Assembly: GCA_034211175.1 (NCBI GenBank)
Contig: JAXHUH010000055.1
Coordinates: 1 to 54,125 of the forward strand
Origin: JAXHUH01 sp034211175
GTDB taxonomy: Bacteria; Actinomycetota; Acidimicrobiia; Acidimicrobiales; CAIXPF01
Direction: 5' to 3'
Length of the DNA: 54,125 bases
How positions within the stretch are numbered: the first letter of the stretch is position 1; each line of letters opens with the position of its first letter. Of the stretch, positions 47,333-53,811 are shown one piece after another. The notes beneath the pieces are model-generated. The model was not told the origin of the DNA, searched no databases, and saw nothing but the letters and a program-made list of their open reading frames with translations. Position numbers and translations under genes: made by a program.

Positions 47333-47389
47333 GTTCGCGTAGCACAGGTCGCCCCGCCGGACGCCGGGGCACGATCGCCCGGAGGGCCG

Positions 47390-47716
47390 ATGGACACGAC
47401 ACAGCTGCTGAAGGGGGTGCTCGACCTCGCCGTGCTGGCGGTCCTCGCAGAGGACGACGCCTACGGGTACGACGTCGTGCGCACGCTGCGCGAGGCCGGC
47501 CTGGAGGACGTGGGCGACGCATCGGTCTACGGCACGCTCCGTCGCCTCTACCGCAGCGGCAAGCTCACCTCCTACGTCCGCCCGTCCGACGAGGGCCCCC
47601 ACCGCAAGTACTACGGGCTGAACGGGCCCGGGCGGGACCACCTCGAGGAGAGCATCAAGACCTGGGACTCGTTCACCGCCACACTCGACTCCGTCCTCGC
47701 GAGGGCCGCCCGATGA
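47390..47716 (+). CDS. PadR-family transcriptional regulator (108 aa)
   Basis: Winged helix-turn-helix repressor of the PadR type: TTQLLKGVLDLAVLAVLAED, AYGYDVVRTLREAGLEDVGD, ASVYGTLRRLYRSGKLTSYV and HRKYYGLNGPGRDHLEESIK. It has the short form of about 108 residues without the C-terminal helical domain. The ATG has GGAGGG about 5 bases upstream. It overlaps the following HAAS-type membrane gene by ATGA, a common padR arrangement in which the regulator controls its partner. Confidence 0.9.
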   Translation: MDTTQLLKGVLDLAVLAVLAEDDAYGYDVVRTLREAGLEDVGDASVYGTLRRLYRSGKLTSYVRPSDEGPHRKYYGLNGPGRDHLEESIKTWDSFTATLDSVLARAAR

Positions 47717-48375
47717 GCACCCCGAACGCCACCGCCGACCCCGACCTCACCCCCGAGGCCGCCGAGTTCGTCGCCGCCGTCCGCCACCACCTGGGCGACG
47801 TCGAGCCCGACGAGCTGGAGGAGATGCTCGACGACGTCCGCATGCACGTGCGGGAGGTCGCGGCCGACACGGGCCGCCCGCTGGCCGAGGCGCTGGGCGA
47901 CCCGGCCGCGTTCGCCACCGAGCTGCGGGTCACCGCCGGCCTCGGTGCACCGGAGGACGACGAGCCCACCCCTCGGACGTCGCTCACCGACCGGGCGCGA
48001 ACGCTCTCGTCGGCCGTGGGTCGCCAGCCCCGGGTCGCACCCGTGGTGGCGTTCCTGCCCGAGCTGCGCCCGGCCTGGTGGGTGCTCCGCGGGTTCCTCC
48101 TCGCCGTGCTCGCCGGCCACATCACCTCCGGCACCGACGACCAGCTACCGGTCCCGGCGATCTACGACAGCCGACTGCTCGGGATCGTGGTCACGGCCAC
48201 CCTGATGGTCGCCTCCGTCCAGTGGGGCCGCGGTGGCTACACCGACCGCCGCCGACACCTCGGCGTCGTCGCGGCCTCGCTCCTGGCGGGCCTCGGCGGC
48301 ATGCTCGCGCTCGGCGAGTTGCTCGACGACGGCCCGACCTACGTCGGCTACGTCGACGACGGCTTCAGCCCGTAA
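47713..48375 (+). CDS. HAAS/DUF1700-like membrane protein, N-terminal part before a frameshift (220 aa)
   Basis: The N-terminus is a helical HAAS-type domain (FVAAVRHHLGDVEPDELEEM, LDDVRMHVREVAADTGRPLA, EALGDPAAFATELR). After a polar linker come three hydrophobic helices (WWVLRGFLLAVLAGHI, LLGIVVTATLMVASVQW, LGVVAASLLAGLGGMLALG). Proteins of this type follow padR genes and usually carry a soluble C-terminal domain after the helices. Here a stop appears right after GYVDDGFSP, and the missing domain is found in the next frame, so one extra C near 48370 probably split the gene. Confidence 0.8.
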   Translation: MSTPNATADPDLTPEAAEFVAAVRHHLGDVEPDELEEMLDDVRMHVREVAADTGRPLAEALGDPAAFATELRVTAGLGAPEDDEPTPRTSLTDRARTLSSAVGRQPRVAPVVAFLPELRPAWWVLRGFLLAVLAGHITSGTDDQLPVPAIYDSRLLGIVVTATLMVASVQWGRGGYTDRRRHLGVVAASLLAGLGGMLALGELLDDGPTYVGYVDDGFSP

Positions 48376-48937
48376 CGCGCCCGGCTATGGCCGCTACTTC
48401 GACCCGTCGACACCCCCGGCCAACCTCTACGCCCAGCTCCCCGACGGCACACCGATCGACCAGTTCCGGCTGTTCGACCACAACGGGACGCCGGTCGAGC
48501 TGGCCGAGTACGGGTACCTGGACGACCGTGGCCTGGAGTACCAGGCACCCCCGGTGCTCGACGGCGGCATGCCGGTGTGGAACCAGTACCCGCGCACCGT
48601 CACCATCGCCACCTACGACGAGTCGGGCATCCCGATCGAGCTGCCGTCGCCGTTCGACGGCGGCGAGTCGATCGCGTCGGCCCCGACGACGACGGTCGAC
48701 CTCGGCTCCGTCATTCCCAGTGACCCGGTGCCCGACGACCCGACGCCGGACGGGGAGGACCCGGAGTCGACCACGACGATCGGGCCCCCGGTGAGCACGA
48801 CACCCGAGCCGCCGGTGACGACCGACGCCCCTGAGGCAACCGCGCCGCCGGCCACGACCGCTCCCTCGACCACCGCCGCACCGCCCGCCACCACGACGGT
48901 CCCGTCCGACACGAGCGTTCCCGCCGAGGGACCGTGA
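48371..48937 (+). CDS. C-terminal extracytoplasmic part of the frameshifted HAAS membrane protein
   Basis: Directly at the stop of the upstream frame, the +1 frame reads RNAPGYGRYFDPSTPPANLY, then LPDGTPIDQFRLFDHNGTPV and ELAEYGYLDDRGL. Repeated 'dG.pid.f.lfD.nG.pv' units are the normal C-terminal part of padR-linked HAAS membrane proteins. A Thr/Pro-rich tail follows (for example TTAPSTTAAPPATTTVPSD), typical of extracellular linkers. No good start codon precedes it, so it is unlikely to be an independent gene. The joint protein would have about 408 residues. Confidence 0.65.
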   Translation, partial: RNAPGYGRYFDPSTPPANLYAQLPDGTPIDQFRLFDHNGTPVELAEYGYLDDRGLEYQAPPVLDGGMPVWNQYPRTVTIATYDESGIPIELPSPFDGGESIASAPTTTVDLGSVIPSDPVPDDPTPDGEDPESTTTIGPPVSTTPEPPVTTDAPEATAPPATTAPSTTAAPPATTTVPSDTSVPAEGP

Positions 48938-48977
48938 TCGGCAGCGTCGCCCGGGCACCCGGAGGCAGAATGGCGGG

Positions 48978-49355
48978 GTGGCGTCGGACCCGCTGACCGA
49001 GCTGACGGTGCTCGAACCGCTCGGCGTGACCGAGGAGCGGGTCGAGCCTGAGGACGACGACCGAGTCCGCTGCCGGGGCTGCTCGTCGGTGGTGGCCCAG
49101 GCCGCGGACGCGGTCGCCCGGGGCGGCGGCCACGAGCACACGTTCCGCAACCCGGCGGGCTACTCGTGGACGGTCCGGTGCTTCCGCGACGCCGGGGGAT
49201 GCTCGTCGTCGGGTGAGCTGACCGACGAGGCGACGTGGTTCGCGGGCCACGAGTGGTGCTTCGCGACGTGCACGTCATGTGGCCGCCACCTGGGCTGGTG
49301 GTACGTCGGGGCGGAGGGCTCGTTCGTCGGCCTGATCGCCACCCGCATCACCTGA
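48978..49355 (+). CDS. bacterial cereblon-like CULT domain protein (125 aa)
   Basis: A single CULT domain, the thalidomide-binding fold of cereblon. The zinc ligands are Cys32-x2-Cys35 and Cys98-x2-Cys101. Human CRBN places its tri-tryptophan pocket at W380, W386 and W400; here Trp87, Trp93 and Trp107 show exactly the same spacing (6 and 14), in TWFAGHEW and HLGWWY. Tyr109 is at the F402 position. HTFRNPAGYSW and VRCFRDAGGC match the strands before the pocket. Bacterial single-domain CULT proteins are known, but their natural ligand and role are not settled. GTG start; a GGAGG lies about 13 bases upstream. It stands alone, convergent with the next gene. Confidence 0.88.
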   Translation: MASDPLTELTVLEPLGVTEERVEPEDDDRVRCRGCSSVVAQAADAVARGGGHEHTFRNPAGYSWTVRCFRDAGGCSSSGELTDEATWFAGHEWCFATCTSCGRHLGWWYVGAEGSFVGLIATRIT

Positions 49356-49364
49356 GCCCGCGGG

Positions 49365-49934
49365 TCACCTCGTCGGCGTGCGTCCGAACGCGGCGAGGAG
49401 CGACGCGTCGTCGGTGATGGCCGAGGCGTCGATGCCGAAGTGCTCTGCGGTGAGCGAGCCCGACGCGGCGAGCTCGGCGACGGCCCAGGCGACGAGCTCG
49501 TCGTCGATGGCGGCCGGCGGATCCAGCGCCTCGGCGAGGTCCCACCCGTGGATGATCAGGTCGTGCAGCCGGGCCCGGAGGACGTCGCGGCCGCCGAGCC
49601 GACCGTTGATGTGGTGGTAGCTGCCGTCGAGGGCACCGGACCGGGTGAACGCCTCGTGCTGGCGCCGGGTCGTCTCGGCGAGCGCCGAGGCCCGGTCGTA
49701 CTCGTCGCCGAAGGTGGCCATGGTGGCGGTCATGGCGTCGTCGGCCGTGGCGCCGCCGAGGATCTCGGCGGTGAAGACGTTGCCGCCGACGACGTGGTCG
49801 ACCAGGTCGCCGACGGTCCACTCGGCGCACGGCGTCGGACCGTCCCAGGCGCGGTCGCCGATCGACGACCCGAGCCGGCTGAGGTGGTCGCCGGCGAGGG
49901 TGAGGGCGTCGAGGTCCGAGGGTGCGGCGCTCAT
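49365..49934 (-). CDS. TIGR03086/maleylpyruvate isomerase N-terminal (DinB-like) family protein (189 aa)
   Basis: A four-helix metal-binding bundle of the DinB/MDMPI type: DHLSRLGSSIGDRAWDGPTP, CAEWTVGDLVDHVVGGNVFT (metal-ligand His region) and DVLRARLHDLIIHGWDLAEA (the second His pair). Ends with HFGIDASAITDDASLLAAFG, a shared C-terminal signature of the family. Some members are mycothiol-dependent enzymes. The start is supported by TACGGT 7 bases upstream. Confidence 0.88.
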   Translation of the reverse strand: MSAAPSDLDALTLAGDHLSRLGSSIGDRAWDGPTPCAEWTVGDLVDHVVGGNVFTAEILGGATADDAMTATMATFGDEYDRASALAETTRRQHEAFTRSGALDGSYHHINGRLGGRDVLRARLHDLIIHGWDLAEALDPPAAIDDELVAWAVAELAASGSLTAEHFGIDASAITDDASLLAAFGRTPTR

Positions 49935-49941
49935 CCGGCGG

Positions 49942-49947
49942 ACCGTA
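49942..49947 (-). promoter_or_regulatory. -10 hexamer of the DinB-like gene, leaderless
   Basis: TACGGT on the minus strand, 7 bases before the ATG. Confidence 0.5.
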
Positions 49948-50022
49948 GCCACCGCAGCGTGGCCGCGCCGGAACGTGCGTGGGAGGGTGTCCGGACAACG
50001 ACCGAGCGACCAAGATGGTGTG

Positions 50023-51018
50023 ATGGACAGACCAGATCCGATCCCGCACGTCGACGGTCCGGCGGTCTGGCGTGGTGAGGACATCGCCGACGACCCGACA
50101 TTGCGTCTCGACCTGACCGACGACCACGTCGCGGAGCTGCGCGCCGCACTCGACGCGGTGCGCGACCGGCCGCTGCGGGAGATCACGGCCGAGGACTTCC
50201 CGCTGCCGACCCTCGGCCCCCACCTCGACGCGACGGTCGACGAGTTGCTCGACGGCCGGGGGTTCGCCCTCCTGCGGGGCGTGCCGGTCGACGACCTGAG
50301 CGACGACGAGCGGCGCCGCATCTACTGGGGCATCGGACAGCACCTGGGCGTACCGATCAGCCAGAACGACGCCGGTGACCACCTGGTGCGGGTGCGCAGT
50401 GAAGGGCTCGACTTCTCGAACCCGACGGTGCGTGCGTACCAGACCGACGCCCAGCTCGACTACCACTCGGACTCGAGCGACATCGTGGGCCTCCTGTGCG
50501 TGCGCCCGGCGAAGGAGGGCGGGGTGTCCACGATCGTGAGCGCCGGCGCCGTCTTCGACGAGGCCGTGCGCCGCCGCCCGGACCTGCTCGACGAGCTGAC
50601 CGGCAGCTGGTGGTGGGATCGCCGCAAGCCCGATCTGGCGACGTCGTTCTTCTCCTGTCGGATCTTCGCCGACCACGGCGGCCGGCTCTTCAGCTACTAC
50701 GGCCGGGCCCACATCGAGTCGGCGACCCGCTCGCCCGACGTGCCCGAGCTCACCGACCGCCAGATCGAGGCGTTGGACGTGCTCGATGCGATCGCCAACG
50801 ACCCGGCGTTCGTGCTGAACATGCACTTCCGGCCCGGCGACATCCAGTTCCTCAACAACCGGGCCGTGTGGCACGCCCGCACCGCCTACGTCGACCACCC
50901 CGAACCGGAGCGACGCCGGGAGCTGTTGCGACTCTGGCTGACGGTGCGTCGCCCGCTCGACCTGCCCGAGGACTTCGCCGCCGCCGGGATCACCAACCGG
51001 GCCGCCGCCTTCGGCTGA
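50023..51018 (+). CDS. TauD/TfdA-family Fe(II)/2-oxoglutarate dioxygenase (331 aa)
   Basis: The double-stranded beta-helix core shows GRGFALLRGVPVDDLSDDER, GQHLGVPISQNDAGDHLVRV, the iron motif H-x-D in LDYHSDSSDIVGLLCVRPAK and the distal His in FLNNRAVWHARTAYVDHPEP, followed by the 2-oxoglutarate-binding Arg region RRELLRLWLTVRRPLDLPED. The substrate is unknown; relatives act on sulfonates, amino acids and small acids. The ATG chosen is the first in-frame start after the divergent DinB-like gene; the long upstream frame is antisense shadow. Confidence 0.9.
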   Translation: MDRPDPIPHVDGPAVWRGEDIADDPTLRLDLTDDHVAELRAALDAVRDRPLREITAEDFPLPTLGPHLDATVDELLDGRGFALLRGVPVDDLSDDERRRIYWGIGQHLGVPISQNDAGDHLVRVRSEGLDFSNPTVRAYQTDAQLDYHSDSSDIVGLLCVRPAKEGGVSTIVSAGAVFDEAVRRRPDLLDELTGSWWWDRRKPDLATSFFSCRIFADHGGRLFSYYGRAHIESATRSPDVPELTDRQIEALDVLDAIANDPAFVLNMHFRPGDIQFLNNRAVWHARTAYVDHPEPERRRELLRLWLTVRRPLDLPEDFAAAGITNRAAAFG

Positions 51019-51101
51019 GCCGGCTCGTCGGCGCCGTACCCGATGGTGCCGGGATGCCTGGCCGTCCCGCTCGTGTTCTGGTCCGGGCGAGGACCGCGCA
51101 A

Positions 51102-51107
51102 TACGAT
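51102..51107 (+). promoter_or_regulatory. -10 hexamer upstream of the leader ORF and tetR
   Basis: TACGAT, 9 bases before a GTG that opens the 51-codon leader ORF. Confidence 0.4.
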
Positions 51108-51116
51108 CGAGCCCAC

Positions 51117-51272
51117 GTGTTCCCGGTCCCGAACCCTCGTGTCACCTCCGGCGGCTCACGCACCACCCGGCCGGTGGGCGAGCGCACCCGGCATCCGAGG
51201 ATGACGCGCTCGTGGCGGAGGCCGCAGCCCCACGTGGAGCGCACGGGGCTCCGCGGCGACGAGCAACGGTGA
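51117..51272 (+). CDS. 51-codon leader ORF coupled to the TetR gene
   Basis: A GTG 9 bases after TACGAT opens a frame that ends in GTGA, whose GTG is the TetR start. The peptide is very basic and starts VFPVPNPRVTSGGSRTTRPV, ending RTGLRGDEQR. No family is recognised. The promoter spacing and the exact GTGA overlap suggest that it is translated and passes ribosomes to the regulator, which has no ribosome site of its own. It could tune TetR level; alternatively it is a chance frame. Confidence 0.4.
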   Translation: MFPVPNPRVTSGGSRTTRPVGERTRHPRMTRSWRRPQPHVERTGLRGDEQR

Positions 51273-51916
51273 ACGCTCCGAATCGCTCGACGCGGACGCG
51301 GCGGACGCAGGAGGAACGAAGCCACGCGACGCGCACTGCGCTCCTCGACGCAACGATCGAGTGCCTGGTCGAGCTCGGGTACGCGGCCACGACCACAACG
51401 GTGATCGCCGAGCGGGCCAACGTGTCCCGCGGCGCCCAGCTGCACCACTACCCGACGAAGTCGGCGCTGGTCTCGGCAGCGCTCGAGCACCTGGCCACGG
51501 AGCTGGGGCGCGAGTTTGCCCAGCGGACGACGCCGCTCGACGGGCCGGAGAGCCGGGTCGAGGCCGCCGTCGACGCGCTCTGGGAGAGCTACGCCACCCC
51601 GCTGTTCGCCGCGTGGGTCGAGCTGGCGGTGGCGGCCCGCACCGACACCGAGCTGCGGGCCGAGCTGGCGCCGTTGGACGAGCGCCTGCGCGCCGCCGTG
51701 TGCTCGGTCCTGGGCGAGCTCTTCGCGATCGAGCAACCCTCCGACGATGTCCCCTCCGACAAGGTCGAGGCCGCGCTCGGGGCGACGCTCTTCCTGCTCC
51801 AGGGCATGGCCTTCGAGCAGCTCGTGGGCACCGGCACCTCGGGCGCGCGCACGCGCGACTTCGACGCGGTGCTCGACCTGTGGAAGCGGTTCCTCCGCGA
51901 CGATCTCGGGCGCTGA
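51269..51916 (+). CDS. TetR-family transcriptional regulator (215 aa)
   Basis: The N-terminal helix-turn-helix domain (residues 12-62) reads RTQEERSHATRTALLDATIE, CLVELGYAATTTTVIAERAN and VSRGAQLHHYPTKSALVSAA. The C-terminal ligand-binding part is helical, with AVDALWESYATPLFAAWVEL and ATLFLLQGMAFEQLVGTGTS. The start at GTG 51269 gives the usual short arm before the DNA-binding domain and overlaps the upstream leader ORF; a GTG at 51212 would add 19 unlikely residues. It could control the TauD gene upstream or the SCP2 gene facing it; neither is proven. Confidence 0.88.
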   Translation: MNAPNRSTRTRRTQEERSHATRTALLDATIECLVELGYAATTTTVIAERANVSRGAQLHHYPTKSALVSAALEHLATELGREFAQRTTPLDGPESRVEAAVDALWESYATPLFAAWVELAVAARTDTELRAELAPLDERLRAAVCSVLGELFAIEQPSDDVPSDKVEAALGATLFLLQGMAFEQLVGTGTSGARTRDFDAVLDLWKRFLRDDLGR

Positions 51917-51955
51917 CCCCGAGCGGGTGCCGGGGTCAGCCCCGCGGCGGACCGC

Positions 51956-52324
51956 TCAGGCGGTGAGCTCCTGGATCCTGGCCGTCAACGCCGGATCGGC
52001 GTTGCCCGAGCCCTGCATCTGCATGAGCGTGGTCATGTCGCCCTCGACCTTGATCTGGCCCGACATGAACGCCTGCATCGCGGCCTGCTGGTTCCCGTCG
52101 ACGAACATCTGGCGAGCCGTGTCGTAGGGGACGATCAGCTTGGTCGGGGCATCGACGTTGCCGGCGTGGAACGAACCGCCGGAGATGTGCAGGTCCCGGT
52201 CGCCGTCGGGTCCGCCGGTCACCGTGAGGTCCAACGTCACGTCGGGAGCGTCACCGCTGGACAGCTCCGATTGGGCGGCCGCAACCGCATCGAGCCACTC
52301 ATCGGACAGGAAGGCGTACGTCAC
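51956..52324 (-). CDS. SCP2 sterol/lipid-transfer domain protein, second copy (122 aa)
   Basis: Opens YAFLSDEWLDAVAAAQSELS, like the SCP2 protein at 37788. The fold follows with VTLDLTVTGGPDGDRDLHIS, PTKLIVPYDTARQMFVDGNQ and AAMQAFMSGQIKVEGDMTTL, the lipid-tunnel region. The end is a short helix (DPALTARIQELTA). It is likely to bind acyl-CoA or sterol-like lipids. The start is GTG, with GAGGGGG upstream. It converges with tetR. Confidence 0.87.
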   Translation of the reverse strand: MTYAFLSDEWLDAVAAAQSELSSGDAPDVTLDLTVTGGPDGDRDLHISGGSFHAGNVDAPTKLIVPYDTARQMFVDGNQQAAMQAFMSGQIKVEGDMTTLMQMQGSGNADPALTARIQELTA

Positions 52325-52458
52325 GAGTCCCCCTCAGCGTCGTGTGCTGGCCGAAAGCTACGCAGAGCGAACTTTCCGGTCAAGCACGACTGTTTGTTTC
52401 ATGGAGACCGGCCTTGGCACGGGCGCCGTACGCTCACAGGAAACCGGAATCCGTTCGG

Positions 52459-52599
52459 CTACGGCACCGAGCCGGCAGGCACGATCCAGTCGACCACCTG
52501 CCCGATGATTGCGGCGATGCGGTCGTAGTCGGCGTCGTAGTGGAGGACGGCGAGGCCGTGACGCTCCGCAGTCGCGGCGATCAGAAGGTCCGAGTGGCT
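52459..52599 (-). pseudogene. C-terminal remnant of a VapC-type PIN toxin
   Basis: Only the last 46 residues of a PIN-domain toxin remain: SHSDLLIAATAERHGLAVLH with the third catalytic Asp, YDADYDRIAAIIGQ with the fourth, and VVDWIVPAGSVP. The N-terminal 80 or so residues with the first acidic ligands are gone, and the remnant abuts the vapB stop directly. The toxin must be inactive. Confidence 0.8.
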
Positions 52600-52801
52600 A
52601 CTGCCACGCCGGGGCATGGGTGTCGCCGTCGCCGAGGTCGGTGAGCTCGCCTGCGGTGAGCCTCTGCAGGTCACGTCGTCGGGCCGCCAACGCCGCGACC
52701 TCGGCCAGTGCCCGGTTCACGGTCTCGTCCTCGGTGGTCGTCCCGAGCGCCTTCCGCGCCTCGGTGAGCGCCGACTCGTCGATGTCGACGACGGTCCGCA
52801 T
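52598..52801 (-). CDS. vapB: VapB-type antitoxin (67 aa)
   Basis: Matches the VapB/DUF2191 antitoxins: MRTVVDIDESALTEARKALG, then TTEDETVNRALAEVAALAAR with a ribbon-helix-helix fold, and a C-terminal toxin-clamp region RRDLQRLTAGELTDLGDGD. GGAGG stands before the ATG. Its last residues (THAPAWQ) run into the deletion junction, so the original C-terminus has probably been replaced. The partner toxin is only a fragment, so the antitoxin is now without a target here. Confidence 0.82.
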   Translation of the reverse strand: MRTVVDIDESALTEARKALGTTTEDETVNRALAEVAALAARRRDLQRLTAGELTDLGDGDTHAPAWQ

Positions 52802-52925
52802 GCTCGCCTCCGCTGATGTCGAATCCGCGCACGGGACGATAGCGATGATCGCTGGTCGGCCCAGCCGAGGGGCACAGCGAGCACAGCCGGCCGGCCCTCC
52901 CGCTGACCCGCTAGTTGCCCGAGAC

Positions 52926-53555
52926 ATGCCCGACGACGCAGCGTGGGAGTCGCAACGCCGGACCCGGGGGGAGACCGTCGACGTGGACCGCATCGAGATC
53001 GAGCTCAGGCTCAACCGCACGCGCACGAGCTGCATCGAGCACCTGCGCACGCTGAGCGAGGACGAGCTGCACGCGCCGCGGACCCGCAGCGAGCACGACC
53101 CGTCACTGTGGTGGTCGGAGGCCGATCACTTCGTGCACACGACGTTGATCGAGCGGAACTTCAACGACATGATCCGCCGCCACCTCGCCGGCGAGGTGGC
53201 GATGGCGGGCTCGCCGGTGCAGCTCGACGACGACCTGAAGCCGGCAACGTCGTGGGACGAGATCATGAAGGCGGTGAACCGGTTCACCGAGGAGTGGGCC
53301 GTCGAGCATCGTGGCAAGCCGCTCGACGAGCTCGTCCGCCTCGGCGCACAGGTCCGGGGCGAGACCCTGCAGCTGCTGTCCGAGCTGACCGACGAGCAAC
53401 TGGCGGACCGCATACCCAGTGCGCCGTGGGCCAACGGTGTGGTCGGCGGGATCCTGGCGGCCAACGCCGACCACGCCGAGATCCACCACGGCTGGGGCGT
53501 CAACGGCCCAGGCCCGGAGCACGCGACGACGGCGACCCCGGAGTCGAGCGCCTGA
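52926..53555 (+). CDS. DinB-like/maleylpyruvate-isomerase-type helical protein (209 aa)
   Basis: Helical bundle protein of DinB/DUF1706-like type: RIEIELRLNRTRTSCIEHLR, TLSEDELHAPRTRSEHDPSL, WWSEADHFVHTTLIERNFND (His at the metal position), WDEIMKAVNRFTEEWAVEHR and GGILAANADHAEIHHGWGVN, whose two His are likely to complete the site. The function is unknown. TAGTTG lies 8 bases before the ATG. A GTG near 52985 would also begin just before the domain. The 256 bases after it hold nothing I can recognise. Confidence 0.75.
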   Translation: MPDDAAWESQRRTRGETVDVDRIEIELRLNRTRTSCIEHLRTLSEDELHAPRTRSEHDPSLWWSEADHFVHTTLIERNFNDMIRRHLAGEVAMAGSPVQLDDDLKPATSWDEIMKAVNRFTEEWAVEHRGKPLDELVRLGAQVRGETLQLLSELTDEQLADRIPSAPWANGVVGGILAANADHAEIHHGWGVNGPGPEHATTATPESSA

Positions 53556-53811
53556 GCGCCGGCACCGCCGCGGCGGCGTTCCGGCCCCGGCCGCAACGGC
53601 GACCGTCAGCACGCGGCGAGCCGGGCTCGACCCAGCGCTGCACCACGTGCCCCGACGTCGTACGCCTGCGGCGCCTGCCCGTACGACCGAGCGGCCTGTG
53701 GACCCGGCACCACCGCCGCAGCGGGAGTCGGGCGCGCCGGTGCGGCGACCCGGGTCGGGGTCGCCTGGCCGGCGCTGCTGGTTGGGCGTGCGGAGGTGGA
53801 CCGGCGGGCGG

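Noticed and set aside
53556..53811. Search for a gene between the DinB-like and HNH genes
   Set aside because: Only Arg/Pro-rich mirror frames; no motif, promoter or ribosome site stood out.
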